This document shows positions 12,769 through 15,869 of a stretch of DNA of 15,869 nt, in pieces. The notes beneath the pieces are model-generated. The model was not told where the DNA came from. It saw only the letters and a program-made list of their open reading frames with translations, and did no database searches. The position numbers were made by a program, and so were the translations under genes. Numbering within the stretch: position 1 is the first letter of the stretch; each line of letters begins with the position of its first letter. Source of the DNA: CAZXVU01 sp964644465 (GTDB taxonomy: Bacteria; Chlamydiota; Chlamydiia; Chlamydiales; SM23-39); the NCBI GenBank assembly GCA_964644465.1, contig CAZXVU010000044.1:1-15869 (forward strand), in the 5' to 3' direction.

Positions 12769-15440
12769 ATCCAGAACAAGAAAGACTCCATCAAAATCCC
12801 CCAAAACCAGGTGGCCAGCCAACCTTTGTTCCTCTCTGGGATAAATGGGGCCCTTATGTTGCGGAGCGAGGCTGGGGGACTGTTCGGGAGGATTATAGCG
12901 CTGATGGAGATGCTTGGAGCTATTTTACGCATGATGATGCCCGCAAAAGGGCCTATCGCCGTGCAGAAGATGGCATTGCAGGCTTTTCCGATCGTTTTCA
13001 AATTCTTCTATTTGCACCCGCTTTCTGGAATGGCGCCGATCCCATCTTAAAAGAGCGCCTTTTCGGATTGAATGCTTGGGAAGGAAATCATGGCGAAGAT
13101 GTAAAAGAATATTATTATTATCTCGATGCGACTCCAACGCATAGTTATCTGAAGTACCTCTATAAGTATCCTCAAAAACCATATCCATATGATCAGCTTG
13201 TTGAAGAGAATCAAAACCGTACTCCCCAAGATCGGGAATACGAGTTGATCGATACAGGAGTTTTCGACGAAAACCGCTACTTCGATATTTTTATTGAATA
13301 TGCAAAAGTTGATGCTGAAGATATTTGCGTGCGGATTGAGGCTTTTAATCGAGGACCTAAAGCGGCCCCTCTCCATATATTGCCTCAGCTTTGGTTTCGC
13401 AACGAATGGGGTTGGGGTCCGAAACGGCTAGCGGAGCCGTTGATCACAATCAAGAAAGGCAAAGACCTATGCTTAGTCGCTAACGATTCTCAGTTGAACT
13501 CGCCAAAAGATTTGTTATTTGATTACCATCTTGGCCCTCGTTATCTCTATGCATCACCAGGGGGCAAAATTCTTTTTACAAATAATGAATCGAATAAAAA
13601 GGAACTTTGGGATGTCCCTAACGACACTCCTTATGTTAAAGATGCTTTTCATCGTTATTTGATCCAAAATGAAAAAAAAGCAATCAATCCAGATCCTCGT
13701 GGAACGAAAAGCGGTATCCATTATTTCTTTTCTTCGATTGATCCCGGAAAAAGTGCTGTCATCCTTCTGCGTCTGACGCCTCGTGAGATCGAAAATCCCC
13801 TGCAAGAGGTTGAGCAAATCATCTCTACGAGGAAAAAGGAAGCAGACATCTATTACAACGCAATCCATCCTCCAAAAGCGACTGAAGAAGAGAAAACGAT
13901 CCAGAGACAGGCCTTAGCTGGAATGATCTGGAATAAACAAATCTACATTTACGATGTTGGAGTCTGGCTTCAGGGAGACAATCCAAATGATCCTCCTCCA
14001 GAGTCTCATAGATGGATCCGCAATTATCACTGGCGCCATCTCCTCTCGATGCGCATCATGTCGATGCCTGACAAGTGGGAATATCCTTGGTTTGCAGCGT
14101 GGGATCTCACTTTTCACACACTTGTATTTTCCATGGTTGACATCGATTTTGCAAAACATCAACTTTGGCTGCTCTTATTCGACCAATTCCAGCATCCTAA
14201 CGGAGCGATTCCAGCTTATGAATGGGAATTCAGCGATGTCAACCCTCCAGTTCAAGCTTGGGCAGCCCTTAAAATTTTCGAATATGAGAAGAAAAAAACA
14301 GGCCGGGAAGATTATCCCTTCTTGGAAAAATGTTTTCATAAGCTTCTCCTCAATTTTGCTTGGTGGATCAATAAAGTTGATAGTCTAGGAAATAACATCT
14401 TTGAAGGGGGATTTTTAGGGATGGACAATGTCGGTTTTGCCGACAGGTCACAAAAATTGCCTCCAGGATATCTCTTAGACCAGGCAGATGGTGCCGGATG
14501 GATGTCCCTTCTCTGTCTTAATCTCATGCGGATTTCTTTGACCCTTGCAAAGAAAAATCCCATTTACGAAGGACTTGGCATCAAATTCTTCCAGCACTTT
14601 ATCTATGTAACAGCAGCTATGCGAAAAGGATATTGGCGTCCTTACGACATGTGGAATCACAAAGATGGTTTCTTCTACAGCTACCTCCGAAAACCGGATG
14701 GCGGCTATACGATGATTCCTGTCAGATCCCTTGTTGGAATCGTTCCCTTTTTTGCTTGCGATGTTTGGGATGAAGAGGAATTGAAATCATTTCCCGAATT
14801 TTACGAGTCGTACCAATGGATGATGCAGAAGAGATCCTATCTGACCGACAAATGCGTACAAGCGATACCCCATGAAACGGGTACAAAACACATTTTTGGA
14901 CTGCTTGCCGCGAATGAAATGGAGCGATTTCTTACAAACATTTGGGATCCAGGAGAGTTCCGTTCCGACTATGGTTTAAGAAGTCTTTCTAAGTATCATG
15001 AAAAAAATCCTGTGAGTATGTTTGGCTATACAATGGGTTATGAACCTGGAGAAGCCCTCGAAAAAATCAAAGGAGGGAATTCTAACTGGCGCGGACCCAT
15101 CTGGTTTCCTCTCAATTATCTTTTAATCGATACTCTCAACCGACTTAGCCATGTTTATAAGAACAACATGCTCATTCAAGTTGGAAAAGAACCAAAAGTC
15201 AATCTGAGTCAAATGTCGCAAACGTTCTCTAACAGTCTCTTAAATTTATTCAAAAAAGATGGAAAAGGAAACAGGCCTTGTTTTGGGCAAAACGATCTTT
15301 TCCAAAAAGATCCTCACTTCAAAGACTATCTCTTCTTCAACGAACATTTTCATGGAGATAATGGGCGGGGGCTTGGGGCGTCTCATCAGAATGGATGGAC
15401 GGGCTTGATCGCAAATCTCATCGACGATCTTAGAAAATAA
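12765..15440 (+). CDS. GH63-type (MGH1) glucosidase
   Basis: Large glycoside hydrolase of the GH63 / mannosyl-oligosaccharide-glucosidase-like group, an (alpha/alpha)6-barrel enzyme expected to release terminal alpha-glucose by inversion. Residues about 1-200 form the N-terminal beta-sandwich region typical of the roughly 890-aa bacterial members (LWDKWGPYVAERGWGTVREDYS, FGLNAWEGNHGEDVKEYYYYLD). The catalytic domain follows (about 360-891) with PWFAAWDLTFH carrying the probable acid Asp447, MGYEPGEALEKIKGGNSNW, RGPIWFPLNYLLI, and near the end FFNEHFHGDNGRG with the probable base Glu860, then ASHQNGWTGLIA. There is no signal peptide, so it acts in the cytoplasm. Coupling to glucokinase (4-nt overlap) implies that released glucose is phosphorylated at once. 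The natural substrate (glucosylglycerate-, sucrose- or oligoglucan-like compounds) cannot be told from sequence. Confidence 0.88.
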   Translation: MNPEQERLHQNPPKPGGQPTFVPLWDKWGPYVAERGWGTVREDYSADGDAWSYFTHDDARKRAYRRAEDGIAGFSDRFQILLFAPAFWNGADPILKERLFGLNAWEGNHGEDVKEYYYYLDATPTHSYLKYLYKYPQKPYPYDQLVEENQNRTPQDREYELIDTGVFDENRYFDIFIEYAKVDAEDICVRIEAFNRGPKAAPLHILPQLWFRNEWGWGPKRLAEPLITIKKGKDLCLVANDSQLNSPKDLLFDYHLGPRYLYASPGGKILFTNNESNKKELWDVPNDTPYVKDAFHRYLIQNEKKAINPDPRGTKSGIHYFFSSIDPGKSAVILLRLTPREIENPLQEVEQIISTRKKEADIYYNAIHPPKATEEEKTIQRQALAGMIWNKQIYIYDVGVWLQGDNPNDPPPESHRWIRNYHWRHLLSMRIMSMPDKWEYPWFAAWDLTFHTLVFSMVDIDFAKHQLWLLLFDQFQHPNGAIPAYEWEFSDVNPPVQAWAALKIFEYEKKKTGREDYPFLEKCFHKLLLNFAWWINKVDSLGNNIFEGGFLGMDNVGFADRSQKLPPGYLLDQADGAGWMSLLCLNLMRISLTLAKKNPIYEGLGIKFFQHFIYVTAAMRKGYWRPYDMWNHKDGFFYSYLRKPDGGYTMIPVRSLVGIVPFFACDVWDEEELKSFPEFYESYQWMMQKRSYLTDKCVQAIPHETGTKHIFGLLAANEMERFLTNIWDPGEFRSDYGLRSLSKYHEKNPVSMFGYTMGYEPGEALEKIKGGNSNWRGPIWFPLNYLLIDTLNRLSHVYKNNMLIQVGKEPKVNLSQMSQTFSNSLLNLFKKDGKGNRPCFGQNDLFQKDPHFKDYLFFNEHFHGDNGRGLGASHQNGWTGLIANLIDDLRK

Positions 15441-15518
15441 TAGGGCTGGCTGTGGCTTCGATAAATCGATCCTCCTCCTTGAATTTATTTAAAAAATAAA
15501 TCCTTCGTCGTTCGGACT

Positions 15519-15535
15519 GCGGGTTTTTAACCCGC
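15519..15535 (+). terminator. Hairpin after the glucosidase gene, possible weak terminator
   Basis: GCGGGTT and AACCCGC form a perfect 7-bp stem with a TTT loop about 80 nt past the glucosidase stop. The following CTTCAATTTCTCTTT is only moderately T-rich. Confidence 0.4.
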
Positions 15536-15567
15536 TTCAATTTCTCTTTGCCTCGCTCAGCCTCTGA

Positions 15568-15592
15568 CCGCAAACTTCGTTGCGGAGTTTTT
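15568..15592 (+). terminator. Rho-independent-like terminator for the glk-glucosidase unit
   Basis: CCGCAA and TTGCGG form a perfect 6-bp stem with loop ACTTCG, followed by AG and TTTTT. The stem is short but the T-run is properly placed for the plus strand. Confidence 0.5.
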
Positions 15593-15648
15593 GGGGCTGG
15601 CTACGGCTTCGATAAATCGAACTTCATCGTTCATGAACACAACAGAAT

Positions 15649-15682
15649 AAAAAAAAACCAGGCTGGGTTTCCCCAGCCTGGT
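15649..15682 (-). terminator. Strong intrinsic terminator of the MOMP-like porin gene
   Basis: ACCAGGCTGGG (15657-15667) and CCCAGCCTGGT (15672-15682) make a perfect 11-bp GC-rich stem with a 4-nt loop. On the minus strand it is followed at once by nine T residues (15657-15649). It sits about 28 nt past the stop of the partial porin gene, exactly where its terminator should be. Confidence 0.9.
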
Positions 15683-15710
15683 AGAGTCTTAAGAATTTAA
15701 CAGGAGTCGA

Positions 15711-15869
15711 TTAGAAATCGAGTCTTACAGTCGCTGTTAAACCATGGATATAGAGGTTGCCATTTGGATTGCGGCTTGTTCCCCAAGAGAAATCATCCTC
15801 AAAGTGGCGGAACATGTTCTGATCAAAGAACACTTGGAAGCCATAACCAGCTGAAAAGTCCAGATACCA
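15711..15869 (-). CDS. C-terminal end of a MOMP-like outer-membrane beta-barrel protein (partial)
   Basis: The minus-strand frame from the window edge to TAA at 15713-15711 gives 52 residues with alternating hydrophobic/polar beta-strand patterns: WYLDFSAGYGFQVFFDQN, then FSWGTSRNP, then the terminal NLYIHGLTATVRLDF. The last strand ending in Phe is the signal read by the BAM assembly machinery. Its form (LYIxGLTxxxRLDF) is what I associate with the MOMP-like / Lpg1974-type porins that are abundant in environmental chlamydiae. It would be a pore in the outer membrane. The gene start and most of the protein lie beyond the right edge. The strong terminator downstream suggests high expression. 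Confidence 0.8.
   Translation of the reverse strand, partial: WYLDFSAGYGFQVFFDQNMFRHFEDDFSWGTSRNPNGNLYIHGLTATVRLDF

Larger units (their letters stand above)
15443..15620. repeat. Intergenic segment bounded by 27-bp direct repeats
   Basis: The segment 15443-15469 is repeated at 15594-15620 with 25 of 27 bases identical. The shared core is GGGCTGGCT, two variable bases, then GGCTTCGATAAATCGA. Each copy ends in a small dyad, TCGAT-AA-ATCGA. Similar downstream text (CTTCGTCGTTC after copy 1, CTTCATCGTTC after copy 2) suggests that a longer unit was duplicated and then lost about 30 bp in the second copy. Between the copies are three hairpins: an AT-only one (15483-15501), GCGGGTT/AACCCGC (15519-15535) and CCGCAA/TTGCGG (15568-15585). 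I see no coding potential. It could be an interspersed intergenic repeat of this genome. Confidence 0.7.

Noticed and set aside
13954..14388. 144-aa plus-strand frame inside the glucosidase gene
   Set aside because: It lies wholly within the GH63 catalytic domain in another frame; its composition looks like a shadow and it has no ribosome binding site.

Overview
The window looks like a chromosomal piece of an environmental (non-Chlamydiaceae) member of the Chlamydiae, such as a Waddlia-, Parachlamydia- or Simkania-like organism. Three things point there. A short GlmU-like left-handed beta-helix protein is followed directly by a prenyl synthase, an order I recall from Chlamydia (CT629-CT628). 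A partial beta-barrel protein at the right edge ends like the MOMP-like porins of these bacteria. Glucokinase and an oligosaccharide glucosidase are present, which Chlamydiaceae lack. The assignment is inferred; genus is not resolved.

Layout. The left edge cuts into an EamA/DMT transporter (+). It converges on a compact minus-strand cluster running from about 5467 down to 868: uracil-DNA glycosylase, an MFS exporter, a 62-aa small protein, a HlyD-type membrane fusion protein, an Rsm22/METTL17-like ribosome-assembly methyltransferase with an intact four-Cys site, and an unrecognised 170-aa protein. Spacings run from a 14-nt overlap to about 35 nt, so it may be one transcription unit. Next, on the plus strand, a clear TTGACA/TAACAT promoter drives a 96-aa unknown protein whose last seven codons and stop lie inside a tRNA-Pro(GGG) gene. 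Just after the tRNA is a 20-codon remnant of a short-chain dehydrogenase. Then come two overlapping genes, a DUF692 multinuclear iron oxidase (MNIO, BufB-like) and its DUF2063 partner (BufC-like). No precursor peptide is visible nearby.

A TrmA/RlmC/RlmD-type uracil-5 methyltransferase (-) converges on that pair. The divergent spacer between it and the GlmU-like gene holds an unexpected structure: three copies of GTTCAnAACTTGT, two of them forming the ends of a 20-bp imperfect inverted repeat, followed by a T7 run. Beyond it are the GlmU-like gene and the prenyl synthase (4-nt overlap), convergent recA, and the overlapping pair glucokinase-GH63 glucosidase, which together would turn glucosides into glucose-6-phosphate. 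The right end has an intergenic segment bounded by 27-bp direct repeats, a strong minus-strand terminator, and the 3' end of the MOMP-like porin gene.

There is no gene-free stretch over 300 bases. The longest are 15441-15710 (repeats and hairpins) and 8860-9085 (inverted-repeat structure). No CRISPR, insertion sequence or rRNA was seen. The best candidate for an under-described system is the MNIO pair. The most unusual non-coding signal is the inverted-repeat structure at 8854-8961.
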